Positions 38,959-48,583 of a stretch of DNA of 64,000 bases are shown in pieces. Under the pieces are notes generated by a model. The model was not told the DNA's origin. It did no database searches and worked only from the letters and a program-made list of their open reading frames with translations. This DNA is from Rhizobium etli CFN 42 (GTDB taxonomy: Bacteria > Pseudomonadota > Alphaproteobacteria > Rhizobiales > Rhizobiaceae), in the NCBI RefSeq assembly GCF_000092045.1, contig NC_007761.1, positions 3,766,001 through 3,830,000 of the forward strand, written 5' to 3'. A program made the position numbers and the translations under genes. Every line of letters begins with the position of its first letter. Within the stretch, counting starts at the first letter, position 1.

Positions 38959-39447
38959 ATGGTCACGGAAATTTCACTCTCCGACGTGCGGGGATTGATC
39001 GGCATGGAAACGGGTCTTTCGGATTGGATCACCGTTGACCAGACAATGATCGACGCCTTTGCGGGGGCGACCGACGACCATCAGTTCATTCATGTCGATC
39101 CCGAGCGTGCGGCAGCCGAAAGCCCCTTCGGCGGCACCATCGCCCATGGTTTCCTGACGCTGTCCCTATTGTCGGCGATGAACTACAATTGCCTGCCGAA
39201 AGTGCGCGAGCAGACAATGGGCATCAACTACGGTTTCGACCGCGTCCGCTTCATGACGCCGGTCAGGAGCGGCGCCCGCGTGCGCGGCCGCTTCCTGCTC
39301 TGCGACGCCCGCTTCCGCGGCGGCGGCATGCTGATGACCACCTATGACGTGACGATCGAAATCGAAAACGAGAAGAAGCCGGCGCTGATGGCAAAATGGA
39401 TCACCATCATCCAATTTGATCCGAAGGACCGCCCAGAAGACGCGTAG
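38959..39447 (+). CDS. MaoC-like (R)-specific enoyl-CoA hydratase (NodN-like)
   Basis: A hot-dog-fold hydratase of 162 residues. The active-site pattern is visible: TVDQTMIDAFAGATDDHQFIHVD with catalytic Asp and His, and PFGGTIAHGFLTLSLLS. Family members hydrate (R)-enoyl-CoA in fatty-acid or polyhydroxyalkanoate metabolism; NodN of rhizobia belongs here. The ATG at 38959 follows GAGGAATTC; an ATG 30 bases upstream lacks a site. It may be read through from the glycogen operon, which would link carbon storage polymers, but this is inference. Confidence 0.88.
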   Translation: MVTEISLSDVRGLIGMETGLSDWITVDQTMIDAFAGATDDHQFIHVDPERAAAESPFGGTIAHGFLTLSLLSAMNYNCLPKVREQTMGINYGFDRVRFMTPVRSGARVRGRFLLCDARFRGGGMLMTTYDVTIEIENEKKPALMAKWITIIQFDPKDRPEDA

Positions 39448-39526
39448 GCAAGAGCCGCTTTCCTACCCAGCTCGATTGACGACGGCTTCCCGCATCCATC
39501 ACGGATGCCACACATTGGTACGAAAT

Positions 39527-39551
39527 GGGCCGCAACTGTCATTTGCGGCCC
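39527..39551. terminator. Hairpin between convergent genes
   Basis: GGGCCGCAA and TTGCGGCCC form a perfect 9-bp stem with a 7-base loop between the maoC-like gene and soxG. The T-rich tails are weak on both strands, so termination may be partial. Confidence 0.5.
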
Positions 39552-39593
39552 TGAAAATCTCATCTGGTTCTTAAGCAACCGGCCTTCAAAGCC

Positions 39594-40142
39594 TCAAAGC
39601 CCGGCATCTTCCGCCGCCTCGGCCAAGAGCCCGAAGACGTAATCGGAAAACGACCGCCAGCACTCCACGCGGAACGTGTCCTCTTCCGTGCGAAAAAGCA
39701 CGATCTCTGCCTTGCCGAAAACGGTCCGCGAGGCGGCGCCGACCGGAAAGGAAGACAGCGACAGATCCTGCGGGCAGCCGGCCGCGAGCGTGGCCTCCGC
39801 ACCCGGCCCGGAAACGATAACCGCCACGTTGCGGTGGGAGACGTCTGTCGCGGAATGCAGCGCGCCGGCGCTGGAACATGCCGCCATCAGATCGCCGCCC
39901 GCTTCGTCGATCAACAGCCACTCGTCCGGCCCGATCCAGAGCGCCGAGCGCGCACCGGCGCGGCCGGACGTTTTCGGAGTGGTCGGCACAGACAGGCCGA
40001 GAGCCAAAGAAATTGCTTTAAGCGACCCTGCCGGCGCGCGCAGCGCCACGCGGCTCGCGGGCGGTGCGACGGCCAGGCGCACGGTGGCGGAGCCGCCGAG
40101 ACGGCCGGCCAACGCCGGTTTGCGAATTGCGACATCAGCCAT
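39594..40142 (-). CDS. soxG: Sarcosine oxidase gamma subunit
   Basis: The small accessory subunit of heterotetrameric sarcosine oxidase. The 182-residue protein is of the SoxG family (LWIGPDEWLLI, ATDVSHRNVAV, FRVECWRSFSDYVFGLL). The ATG at 40142 overlaps the soxA stop region by 8 bases; a longer start at 40166 lies within soxA and is less likely. It is last of soxB-soxD-soxA-soxG. Subunit identity is supported mainly by order and the SHRN motif. Confidence 0.92.
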   Translation of the reverse strand: MADVAIRKPALAGRLGGSATVRLAVAPPASRVALRAPAGSLKAISLALGLSVPTTPKTSGRAGARSALWIGPDEWLLIDEAGGDLMAACSSAGALHSATDVSHRNVAVIVSGPGAEATLAAGCPQDLSLSSFPVGAASRTVFGKAEIVLFRTEEDTFRVECWRSFSDYVFGLLAEAAEDAGL

Positions 40143-43128
40143 GAATGCGGCCTCCTTCCTTGTCAAAGAACACCAGGTCCGTCACTTCGACAGCGATTGT
40201 CCGGTCCGGCATCGGCACATAAAGCGTCTCGCCCATTCGCGCCCGGCCGCCGGCGACCAGCGCGAAGGCGATCGACCTGCCGCAATTTTCCGACCAATAG
40301 GCCGATGTGACGTGGCCGAGCATCGTCATCGGCTTCGGCTCGTTCGGGCTCGCGACGACCTGCGCGCCTTCTTCGAGCACCAGCTTCTGGTCCTTGGTGA
40401 CGAGGCCGACGAGTTGCTTGCGCCCCTCCTTGACGAGGTCCGGCCGCTGCAGCCCGCGAATGCCGACGAAGTCCTTCTTCTTCTTCGAAACGGCCCAGGC
40501 GACGCCTGCGTCGTCGGGGGTCACGGTCCCGTCCGTATCCTGGCCGACGATGATATAGCCCTTCTCGGCGCGAAGAACGTGCATCGTCTCCGTACCGTAG
40601 ACGCAGGCGCCGAGCGGTTCGGCATTGGCCCAGACCGCTTCGAGCACCGACTGGCCGTAATCGGCCGGCACGTTGATTTCGAAACCGATTTCACCGGTGA
40701 AGGAAACGCGGAAGAGCCGCGCCGGTACGCCGCAGACCGTGCACTCGGCAACGCTCATATGCGGGAAGGCCTCGTTCGAAAGATCGAGCCCTTCGACGAG
40801 AGGCTCGACGATCTCGCGCGCCTTCGGTCCCTGTACGGCGATGACAGCCCATTGTTCGGTCACCGAGGTCAGCCACACCTTCAGATCCGGGAATTCCGTC
40901 TGCAGGTAATCTTCCATGTGATGGAGAACACGCGGCGCTCCGCCTGTTGTCGTCGTCACATGGAAACGGTCCTCCGCCAGGCGGCCGACGACGCCATCGT
41001 CATAAACGAAGCCGTCCTCACGCGTCATGATGCCGTAGCGCGCCTTGCCGGGCTTCAGCGTGTCCCAGGCATTGGTGTAGATAAGGTTGAGGAATTTCGC
41101 CGCATCCGGGCCTACAACCTCGATCTTGCCGAGCGTCGACGCATCGAAGATCCCTGCCGACTCGCGGGCCGTGCGGCACTCGCGCGCAACCGCCTGATGC
41201 ATGTTCTCGCCGGCACGCGGATAGAACCAGGCGCGTTTCCAGTTGCCGACGTCTTCGAAAACGGCGCCATGGGCCTCTTCCCAGCCATGCAGCGGCGTCT
41301 TGCGCGTCGGATCGAACAGCTTTCCGCGCGAATGGCCGATCAACGTACCATAGGTCACCGGCGTGTAGGGCGCGCGGAAGGTGGTGAGACCGACACGCGG
41401 GATTTCCTTGCCAAGCATTTCCGCGGCAATCGCCAGGCCATGCATGTTGGAAAGCTTCCCCTGGTCCGAGGCCATGCCATTGGTCGTGAACCGCTTGATA
41501 TGCTCGATCGAGTGCATGCCTTCGCGCACGGCAAGGCGGATATCCTTGGCGCAGACATCGTGCTGGAAATCGATGAAGGCTTTGGCGTTCGTCTTCGGCC
41601 CGGCGCCTTCGGCAGCGCCGATCATCCCGCCCGTCCAGTCATAGGGCTGCTCGGCCGAGATCGTGATTTTCCCGCCGCCGCTCTTGCCGGCGGCCTGCGC
41701 CATCAGTTCGCCGGCAGCAAGCGATTCCTCGACCGTCCGCTGCAAGTCGTCTGTGCCGTTGCAGGCGCCGACCGACAGGCAATCCTGCGCATAGGTGCCG
41801 GGCAAGAAGCGCTGACTTTCCGCTTCGAAGGCCACCTTGCCGCGCGACTGCGAGAACAGGTGCACGGATGGCGTCCAGCCGGCCGAAACCAGAAGCGCGT
41901 CGACCGCGATCTTGCGCGGCGAGCCGCCGCCATTGCGCGCCACCGTCATCGATGAGATGCGCAGCCGCCCTGCCGTGTTGACGACCGACTGGCCTGTGAG
42001 AACATCGATGCCGAGCGAACGCGCCTCTGCCAGCACCGCCGCTCCCGGCGCCTGCCTGCAATCGACGATGGCGGCGATCGACACGCCGGCCCGCTTCAGA
42101 TCGAAAGCCGCCTCATAGGCGGAGTCATGCGCCGTGTAGATGCCGATATTGCTTCCGACGGCAACGCCGTAATGATTGAGATACATCCGCCCCGCCGAAG
42201 CCAGCATGATGCCGGGCCGGTCGTTGTTCGGAAATACCATATGCCGCTCGATCGCGCCGGTGGCGAGGATCACCCGCTTGGCGCGGACCTGCCACAGCCG
42301 TTCGCGCGGCAGATCGCTCGATGGTTTGGCGATATGATCGGTGACGCGTTCGGCAAGGCCGACGAAATTGTGGTTGTAGTAACCGAAGGCGGTCGTGCGG
42401 ATGAGCACTTCGACATTGTCCATCGCCTTCAGCCGCGCCGCGGTCTTCTGTGCCCAGGCGTAACCGTCCTGTCCGTCGATGGTCACGCCGGCATCGTAGC
42501 GCAACGCTCCGCCTGCTTCCGCCTGCTCGTCGCACACGATTACCTTCGCACCGGTCTCGGCCGCGGCCAGCGCCGCCGAAAGCCCGGCAACACCGGCGCC
42601 GACTACCAGCACGTCGCAATGGGCGTAACGGCTGGCATAATGGTCCGGATCCTCCTCCGTCGGCGCGACGCCGAGACCGGCAGCGCGGCGAATGAACGGC
42701 TCGTAGACGTGTTTCCAGGCGGCGCGCGGCCACATGAAGGTCTTGTAATAGAAGCCGGCGGCGAAGAACGGCGACATCAGATTGTTGACCGCACCGACGT
42801 CATAGGCAAGCGAGGGCCAGCGGTTCTGCGACTGGACGATCATGCCGTCGAAGATTTCCTGCACTGTGGCGCGCACGTTCGGCTGCTTGCGCGCCTTGTC
42901 GCGGGCGACGTCGATCAGCGCGTTCGGCTCCTCGGCCCCTGCGGACAGAATACCGCGTGCCCGGTGGTATTTGAACGAACGGCCGACGAGATGAATGCCG
43001 TTGGCGATCAGCGCCGAGGCGACGGTATCGCCTTCGAGCGCCGTATAGCTCTTGCCGTCGAAGCTGAAGCGCGCGGTCTTTGCAGGCGTCAGACGCCCCT
43101 TGCCGACGATACGATTTGCGCCGCTCAT
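40135..43128 (-). CDS. soxA: Sarcosine oxidase alpha subunit
   Basis: The 997-residue large subunit. It has an N-terminal ferredoxin-like part (FSFDGKSYTALEGDTVASAL), an NAD/dinucleotide-binding fold near residue 172 (DVLVVGAGVAGLSAALAAAETG) and a C-terminal aminomethyltransferase (folate-binding) half (HGWEEAHGAVFEDVGNWKRAW). The complex oxidises sarcosine to glycine, passing the methyl carbon to tetrahydrofolate and making hydrogen peroxide. Its ATG overlaps the soxD stop in ATGA. Confidence 0.96.
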   Translation of the reverse strand: MSGANRIVGKGRLTPAKTARFSFDGKSYTALEGDTVASALIANGIHLVGRSFKYHRARGILSAGAEEPNALIDVARDKARKQPNVRATVQEIFDGMIVQSQNRWPSLAYDVGAVNNLMSPFFAAGFYYKTFMWPRAAWKHVYEPFIRRAAGLGVAPTEEDPDHYASRYAHCDVLVVGAGVAGLSAALAAAETGAKVIVCDEQAEAGGALRYDAGVTIDGQDGYAWAQKTAARLKAMDNVEVLIRTTAFGYYNHNFVGLAERVTDHIAKPSSDLPRERLWQVRAKRVILATGAIERHMVFPNNDRPGIMLASAGRMYLNHYGVAVGSNIGIYTAHDSAYEAAFDLKRAGVSIAAIVDCRQAPGAAVLAEARSLGIDVLTGQSVVNTAGRLRISSMTVARNGGGSPRKIAVDALLVSAGWTPSVHLFSQSRGKVAFEAESQRFLPGTYAQDCLSVGACNGTDDLQRTVEESLAAGELMAQAAGKSGGGKITISAEQPYDWTGGMIGAAEGAGPKTNAKAFIDFQHDVCAKDIRLAVREGMHSIEHIKRFTTNGMASDQGKLSNMHGLAIAAEMLGKEIPRVGLTTFRAPYTPVTYGTLIGHSRGKLFDPTRKTPLHGWEEAHGAVFEDVGNWKRAWFYPRAGENMHQAVARECRTARESAGIFDASTLGKIEVVGPDAAKFLNLIYTNAWDTLKPGKARYGIMTREDGFVYDDGVVGRLAEDRFHVTTTTGGAPRVLHHMEDYLQTEFPDLKVWLTSVTEQWAVIAVQGPKAREIVEPLVEGLDLSNEAFPHMSVAECTVCGVPARLFRVSFTGEIGFEINVPADYGQSVLEAVWANAEPLGACVYGTETMHVLRAEKGYIIVGQDTDGTVTPDDAGVAWAVSKKKKDFVGIRGLQRPDLVKEGRKQLVGLVTKDQKLVLEEGAQVVASPNEPKPMTMLGHVTSAYWSENCGRSIAFALVAGGRARMGETLYVPMPDRTIAVEVTDLVFFDKEGGRIHG

Positions 43129-43466
43129 TGCGCCTCTCCTTCCACGGCTTCATAGGTCTCGACAGGCCCGTGCTGTTCGGCCTCGGCACCGATCCGCGGC
43201 TTCGGCTCGCCTGCCTTGTAGGTGATGATGAACTTGTCGCTCACCGTATCGCGCGCCGCGTTGAAGAACCGGCCGCAGCCGTGAATATGCCGCCAGCGCT
43301 CGAAGATCAGCCCCTTCGGGTTGTCGCGCAGAAAGAAATACTCTTCGAATTCCTCGTCCGAGATCGAGGCGATATCGGACGGCCGCACGATATGCGCGTC
43401 ACCCGCGCCGCGGAATTCGAGCTCGGAACGCTCTTCCTGACAATAAGGGCAATGGATCAGCAGCAT
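43125..43466 (-). CDS. soxD: Sarcosine oxidase delta subunit
   Basis: A 113-residue zinc-binding subunit with the family N-terminus LLIHCPYCQEERSELEF (Cys-x-x-Cys) and a later HGCGRFF that supplies further ligands. It is coupled to soxA by an ATGA overlap. A 10-bp palindrome lies just upstream, between this gene and soxB. Confidence 0.95.
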   Translation of the reverse strand: MLLIHCPYCQEERSELEFRGAGDAHIVRPSDIASISDEEFEEYFFLRDNPKGLIFERWRHIHGCGRFFNAARDTVSDKFIITYKAGEPKPRIGAEAEQHGPVETYEAVEGEAQ

Positions 43467-43486
43467 GTGAGATTTCCTTCTCCTCC

Positions 43487-43509
43487 CCTTCTCCCGAGCC
43501 GGGAGAAGG
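43487..43509. repeat. Rhizobial intergenic palindrome between soxB and soxD
   Basis: CCTTCTCCCG and CGGGAGAAGG form a perfect 10-bp inverted repeat with a 3-base loop, with the flank GGCGGATGAGGGCG. Palindromes of this type are scattered between rhizobial genes. On the transcript it would be a strong hairpin next to the soxD ribosome-binding site. Confidence 0.6.
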
Positions 43510-43575
43510 TACGTTCAAGGCGGATGAGGGCGTGAATAACGAAAGGAGCGGGCATTTGAGCGAACACGTTCATCA

Positions 43576-44829
43576 TCAGTGCGCCACCGCCGCAGCCGCC
43601 GCTTCATCGATCAGCCGGCCGCTGCGGAAGCGTTCCAGCGTCAGGCCGGCATTAAACTTGTGCGCTTCATCGCGGGCGATCAGGTGCGCAAAGAGATTGG
43701 CCGAGCCGGGCGTCGCCTTGAAGCCGCCGGTGCCCCAGCCGCAATTGACGTAAAGCCCGGGTACCGGCGTCTTCGACTGGATCGCCGAACGGTCCGGCGT
43801 ATTGTCGACGATGCCGCCCCATTGCCGCATCATCTTCACGCGCCGGAACATCGGAAAGAGTTCGCAGATGGCGTCGAGCGTATGCGTGATGATCTGCAAC
43901 CCGCCGGTCTGGGAATAGGAATTATACTGGTCGGTACCGGCGCCGATGACAAGCTCGCCCTTGTCGGACTGCGAGATATAGGCATGCACCGTGTTCGACA
44001 TGACGACGCAGGGGAAGATCGGCTTCAGCGGCTCGGAGACCAGCGCCTGCAGCGGGCTCGATTGCAGCGGGACGCGGACATCCGCCATCTTCATTATTGT
44101 CGATGTATGGCCGGCGGCCGATACGCCGACCTTTCTGGCGCCGATGAAGCCGCGCGAGGTCTCGACCCCGGTCACCCGTCCGTCCGGACCGCGCCGGATG
44201 CCGGTCACTTCGCAGTTCTGAATGATGTGCACGCCTCGATCGGAGGCCGCCCGCGCATATCCCCAGGCCACCGCATCGTGCCGCGCCGTGCCGCCGCGCC
44301 GCTGCAGCGCCGCGCCGTTGATCGGATAGCGCGCGCTGGCGGAGATGTCGAGCGGCGGACAATAGGCCTTGGCCTGCTCCGGCGTCAGCCATTCATTGTC
44401 GATGCCGTAGAGCCGGTTGGCGTGGATGTGTCGCTTGAAGGACTGCTGGTCGTGAATATTGTGCGAGAGCATCATCACGCCGCGCGGCGAATACATCACA
44501 TTGTAGTTGAGCTCCTGTGAAAGCCCTTCCCAGAGCTTCATCGAGTGCTCGTAAATGTGCATGCTCTCTTCATAGAGATAGTTCGAGCGGATGATGGTGG
44601 TATTGCGCCCGGTATTTCCGCCGCCGAGCCAACCCTTCTCGATCACCGCCACATTGGTGATACCGTGCTCCTTGGCAAGGTAATAAGCGGCTCCCAAGCC
44701 ATGTCCGCCAGCGCCGATGATAACGACGTCGTACTCGGCGCGCGGCTCCGGCGAAGTCCACTGCTTCTCCCAACCTCTGTGGCCGCGAAGGGCCTCCCGC
44801 GCCACGGCAAAAACCGAATATTTCCGCAT
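43576..44829 (-). CDS. soxB: Sarcosine oxidase beta subunit
   Basis: The 417-residue FAD/FMN-carrying catalytic subunit. The FAD motif DVVIIGAGGHGLGAAYYLA lies near residue 35, followed by the GWLGGGNTGRNTTIIRSNY segment typical of SoxB and, near the end, NCGWGTGGFKATPGSA. The ATG at 44829 is chosen for AGGAGAAGAAGG upstream; an ATG at 44871 adds an Arg-rich stretch and is unlikely. It is first gene of the operon. Its 109-base gap to soxD is the only sizeable gap in the operon. Confidence 0.96.
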   Translation of the reverse strand: MRKYSVFAVAREALRGHRGWEKQWTSPEPRAEYDVVIIGAGGHGLGAAYYLAKEHGITNVAVIEKGWLGGGNTGRNTTIIRSNYLYEESMHIYEHSMKLWEGLSQELNYNVMYSPRGVMMLSHNIHDQQSFKRHIHANRLYGIDNEWLTPEQAKAYCPPLDISASARYPINGAALQRRGGTARHDAVAWGYARAASDRGVHIIQNCEVTGIRRGPDGRVTGVETSRGFIGARKVGVSAAGHTSTIMKMADVRVPLQSSPLQALVSEPLKPIFPCVVMSNTVHAYISQSDKGELVIGAGTDQYNSYSQTGGLQIITHTLDAICELFPMFRRVKMMRQWGGIVDNTPDRSAIQSKTPVPGLYVNCGWGTGGFKATPGSANLFAHLIARDEAHKFNAGLTLERFRSGRLIDEAAAAAVAH

Positions 44830-45120
44830 CCGCCTTCTTCTCCTTCGGGCAAGGGCTGTTCTCGCGCCCATACAAATCGCAAATCCAAATGCGGCACAAC
44901 GGCTCTTTTGCGACGCGCAAGAGCTTTGGTTTTGACACTATGCGACATGATGCCGAAACTGCGCCGTTTCCGGAGCCATTCTGCGGATCTCAGCCGACGT
45001 CGGAAGTTGACGCAAAAGCCGCACGTCGGTCGATCGCCGCCGCGCCCTAGCCCAAGTGGGCGAGAAGACATGCAGTTGCTAAAATGTTAATTCACCCGGT
45101 GTTCCCGGGGTACATGTATC
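44830..45120. other. Divergent promoter region soxB / FecR-domain gene
   Basis: A 291-base gap without a gene. It should hold the promoters of both transcripts. TTGACA (44933-44938) is a possible plus-strand -35, and the last 60 bases before the FecR gene are AT-richer. No clear operator was found. Confidence 0.4.
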
Positions 45121-46134
45121 ATGTGGGGTCGGCATACATTACTCGCGGCGCTTTGCATCGTGCTTCCCAGCGCGCTGCCGGCGCCCGCCGCAGAGCCGGT
45201 CGGCCAGGCTGTCGTCATCAGGACGGAGGTGACGGGACAAGGCGGGCCGATTGAGGTCAACACCAGCGTTCACCGCGACGAGCGTATCCGGACATCACAA
45301 TCCGGACTCGGCCAATTCCTGTTTCGCGACGGTACCAAGCTGGCGGTCGGCTGGGGCTCCTCGGTCGTCATCGACAAATATGTCTTCGACGATTCACAAT
45401 CCGTCAAGAAACTCACCATTAAGGCAGCGAAAGGTACCTTTCGCTGGGTCAGCGGCAATTCCCAATCCTCGGCCTACCAGATTCTGACGCCCGCCGGCAC
45501 CATCGGCGTGCGCGGCACCGCATTCGATTTCTACGTGGGCCAAGACGGCACCACCGCCGTCGTCTTGCTGAACGGTGCGGCCAGCTTCTGCGGCCCGGGC
45601 GGCTGCCGCCAGTTGCAGCAGCGCTGCGATTGCGTCGTCGCCAAGCCGAACGGCGCTATGTCGCCGGCCCGCCGGGTCGATCCGAGCGTTCTCGATACGC
45701 TCGGAAATCCCCGCGCCCTCCCCTTCCTCTCCGGCAGCCAGCGGCTTGCAGGCGGCATCGGCATGCTCGGCGGCTGCAATATGGCCACGGTTGCACCGGA
45801 AAGAAAGGACAGATTGCGACCTCCGCCGGCAATTGCCCCAGCTCCACAGAGACAGGATCCGCCACAGAGACAGGCCGAGCCGCAAAAGGAGCGACCGAGC
45901 AAGCCCGATAAGCCCCATCATCATCATGACAGGCCCCATCATGACAAGCCGGATAGACCGGACAAGCATGATGGCCATGGCCGGCATGACAATGACGGCA
46001 AGCCCGGAAATCACGGCGAGGATCATCGCGGACACGACCGCGATCATCATGGACATCGGGATCACAATCATGATCATGATCACGACAACGATCGCAACCA
46101 CGACAGGGATCGGAATTTCAATCGCGGGCGCTGA
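45121..46134 (+). CDS. Secreted FecR-domain protein with His/Asp-rich tail
   Basis: A 337-residue precursor: signal peptide (LLAALCIVLPSALPAPAA), a FecR domain (about 50-150, VHRDERIRTSQSGLGQFLFRDG and GTIGVRGTAFDFYV), a Cys-rich stretch (FCGPGGCRQLQQRCDC), a Pro/Gln linker and a tail from about residue 260 made largely of His, Asp, Lys, Gly and Asn (HHHHDRPHHDKPDRPDKHDG). The tail could bind metal ions. It is not next to a FecI sigma factor or TonB receptor, so it is not a classic iron regulator. It converges on a CHASE2 cyclase with 5 bases between stops. Confidence 0.8.
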   Translation: MWGRHTLLAALCIVLPSALPAPAAEPVGQAVVIRTEVTGQGGPIEVNTSVHRDERIRTSQSGLGQFLFRDGTKLAVGWGSSVVIDKYVFDDSQSVKKLTIKAAKGTFRWVSGNSQSSAYQILTPAGTIGVRGTAFDFYVGQDGTTAVVLLNGAASFCGPGGCRQLQQRCDCVVAKPNGAMSPARRVDPSVLDTLGNPRALPFLSGSQRLAGGIGMLGGCNMATVAPERKDRLRPPPAIAPAPQRQDPPQRQAEPQKERPSKPDKPHHHHDRPHHDKPDRPDKHDGHGRHDNDGKPGNHGEDHRGHDRDHHGHRDHNHDHDHDNDRNHDRDRNFNRGR

Positions 46135-46139
46135 GGCCG

Positions 46140-48380
46140 TCAGTCTGCAGCGCTCTTTTCGATCCCCTCGGGCACTTCGCGGAAATGATCGGTCCTGCCG
46201 GATATGCGCTGGTAGAATTCCGACAATCCGCCGATCACCTGCACTGCCCTGAGCTTTGCCGTACCGATAAGCTTCCGGCTGTTCCTGGAATGCGATTGCA
46301 GGGCCTGCATCAGCTGCCGGTGAACGACCTCAAGCGCGGCGAATTCTTGGGATACCGCCACCCGCTCATCGCCGACGACGGCAAGGATCTGTGTCCGGCT
46401 GCTCTTCCCCTTGAGCGCAAGGGCGCCCGCTTCGATAAGCGCCATTCCCTGCACTGACCGTGCGGTGCTGTCGGAGATGAGAATATCGAAGCCGACTTCC
46501 TTGCAGGACGATTCAATGCGGGCTGCGACGTTGACCGCATCTCCGACTGCCGAATAGTTGAAGCGGGTCTTGGCGCCCATATTGCCGACGCAAGCAACGC
46601 CGGTATGGATGCCGATGCCGATGCCGACCTCCTGACCGGGTCCGAAGCCGAAGGCGTCGCTGGCGTTCAGTTCGGCGAGTGTCTCACGCATGGCGAGCGC
46701 CGTGCGAACTGCCTTGGTTTCGTGATCCGCAACATCAACCGGCGCATTCCAGAATGCCATGATCGAATCGCCGATAAACTTGTCGAGAGTACCTTCGTTA
46801 GCCACGACATGACGGCTCAGCGCGTCGAGCAATGTATTCAGGAAGGCAACGACATCAGTCGGCGCCAGCCGTTCGCTGATCTCAGTGAAGTTCCTGACGT
46901 CGACGAACATCACCGTCAACTCCCGGTCATCTCCACCGAGGCGCAAGGCATCGCGGTTATGCTCGATGCGATGGAGCAGTGACGGAGAAAGATAATGTCC
47001 GAAGGCGCGCCGCACCTCGCGCCTTTCCCGGTCGATCACCAGAATGCGAAATGAGGTTGCCGCAAAATGGGTGATCGATCCACTGATGATCGGCGCCAGC
47101 GGATCGAGAAGAAGCCCCGCATAGAGGAAGAAGAGCCAGGAGGCCACGAGCGCCATTGCCGTAATGAGCAGGCCGCAGACCAGTGCGACGGCGGGACTGA
47201 CGAAGGTCGTCACCATGACGAGCAGGCATCCGAGCACCGCGATCGTGAGGATTTCCAGCCCGTCCGCCCAATCGGGCCGCGACAGGAAACGGCCGGAGAG
47301 AATCTGTTCGACGGCCTGCGCATGCATCGAAACGCCGGGAACATTCTCGCCGAGCGCCGTGACGCGGATGTCCTGCAGGCCCGCCGCCGAGGTGCCGACG
47401 AAGACGATGCTGCCGTCAACGGCGGCAGAGACCTCAGGAGACGCGCCTCCGGCGGCGAGCACCTGGCGGGCGGAGATATAGCGCTCGGCCCGGTCGGGGC
47501 TGACATAGAGCCAGAATTCGCCCGCCGCCGTCAGCGGCACGACGAAATCGCCGATCTTTGCCGATGTCATCACGCCGGCGCGATCGGGCGCGCCGGCCAA
47601 CACATATGTCGATACACCCTGCGCGACGCGCAGCGCCTCGACCGCGAGATTGGGATAGAGCTGCACGCCGTCAGTCAGGAACAACGGCACCGCCCGCACC
47701 ACCGGCGAAGGATTGCCGGGATTCAGACTGATGTGGCCGAGCCCTGCGGCATTGGCTTCCAATTGCGGCCTGAGCGGCGTCGATGCGGCAAGGTAGGGCG
47801 GAGCCGAGACGGGGCTTTCCCCGGTGAAAGCAAAGCCCGCCTTGACAGGCGGCCGGTAACTGCCCTCGTTGGAAAGCCCGAAACCGAGCACGACGGGTTT
47901 GCCGGAGATCGAGCGGGCAAAGATTTCGTCATTGTCGGGAAGCTTCTCTGCCAGGGACGGATCAACCCCCGCGACCTCGCGCACGACGTTGCGCGGCGAC
48001 AGCCGGTCCGGCTCTGAAAAGAGGACGTCGAAGGCGATGGCCGCCGCGCCCATGTCAGAAAGCCGGTCCACCAGCAGGGCCAACCGGTCCCGTGGCCACG
48101 GCCATTGACCGAATTCGCGCAACGACGCCTCGTCGATATCGATCACACGGACCGGCATGGGCTCGAATGTTCTCGGAAGCAGGCGCTGATACTCATCGAA
48201 GGTCACGCCACGGATCAGCTTGAAGATCCCGGGATCGTCTGCCCGCAGCATCGTCAGCGCGGCCACGATCATCAGCCCGATAACGACACCGATTTGCTGC
48301 ACGCGCGTCATCATCTCAACCGGTGTCCCCCTGCCAAACGACAGGCTACGCCGCTTTCTGTCCGAACGCCATTCGCCCAT
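46140..48380 (-). CDS. CHASE2-domain adenylate cyclase
   Basis: A membrane cyclase of about 746 residues. A first helix (near QQIGVVIGLMIVAALTML) leads to an extracytoplasmic CHASE2 domain (about 50-370). Three further helices (about 380-450, LEILTIAVLGCLLVMVTTFV onward) precede a class III cyclase domain with metal Asp in VMFVDVRNFTEI, Lys/Asp in GTLDKFIGDSIMAFW and Asp/Asn/Arg in SAVGDAVNVAARIES, all intact. The start is uncertain: 48380 is used, with 48476 (GTG) and 48314 (ATG) as alternatives. The neighbouring FecR protein is a plausible periplasmic partner of CHASE2. Confidence 0.88.
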   Translation of the reverse strand: MGEWRSDRKRRSLSFGRGTPVEMMTRVQQIGVVIGLMIVAALTMLRADDPGIFKLIRGVTFDEYQRLLPRTFEPMPVRVIDIDEASLREFGQWPWPRDRLALLVDRLSDMGAAAIAFDVLFSEPDRLSPRNVVREVAGVDPSLAEKLPDNDEIFARSISGKPVVLGFGLSNEGSYRPPVKAGFAFTGESPVSAPPYLAASTPLRPQLEANAAGLGHISLNPGNPSPVVRAVPLFLTDGVQLYPNLAVEALRVAQGVSTYVLAGAPDRAGVMTSAKIGDFVVPLTAAGEFWLYVSPDRAERYISARQVLAAGGASPEVSAAVDGSIVFVGTSAAGLQDIRVTALGENVPGVSMHAQAVEQILSGRFLSRPDWADGLEILTIAVLGCLLVMVTTFVSPAVALVCGLLITAMALVASWLFFLYAGLLLDPLAPIISGSITHFAATSFRILVIDRERREVRRAFGHYLSPSLLHRIEHNRDALRLGGDDRELTVMFVDVRNFTEISERLAPTDVVAFLNTLLDALSRHVVANEGTLDKFIGDSIMAFWNAPVDVADHETKAVRTALAMRETLAELNASDAFGFGPGQEVGIGIGIHTGVACVGNMGAKTRFNYSAVGDAVNVAARIESSCKEVGFDILISDSTARSVQGMALIEAGALALKGKSSRTQILAVVGDERVAVSQEFAALEVVHRQLMQALQSHSRNSRKLIGTAKLRAVQVIGGLSEFYQRISGRTDHFREVPEGIEKSAAD

Positions 48381-48583
48381 GCGCTGCCGACGCTTCTTTT
48401 CGCGTTCCAGCCTTCCGCTTCCCGCCGGTCGGCGCAACGGCATCTTCAAATTTGGCGACGCCGTCAGTTCGACCACGCTTTTGCTTGGACCACACGGCTT
48501 CGATCTTGTCGGACGCGCGGTGAAATGTTCTTGTAACGGCGCGAAGCGCGAATGCTTTTATATGGAAGAGTGAGGGGCTCCCC

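Noticed and set aside
39676..41955. A 759-codon plus-strand frame opposite soxG and soxA
   Set aside because: It overlaps two sox genes with clear motifs, and its product is Arg/His-rich without any domain.
45121..46134. Iron regulator FecR of a FecIRA system
   Set aside because: No sigma factor or TonB receptor is nearby, and the protein has a cleavable signal peptide and a secreted architecture.
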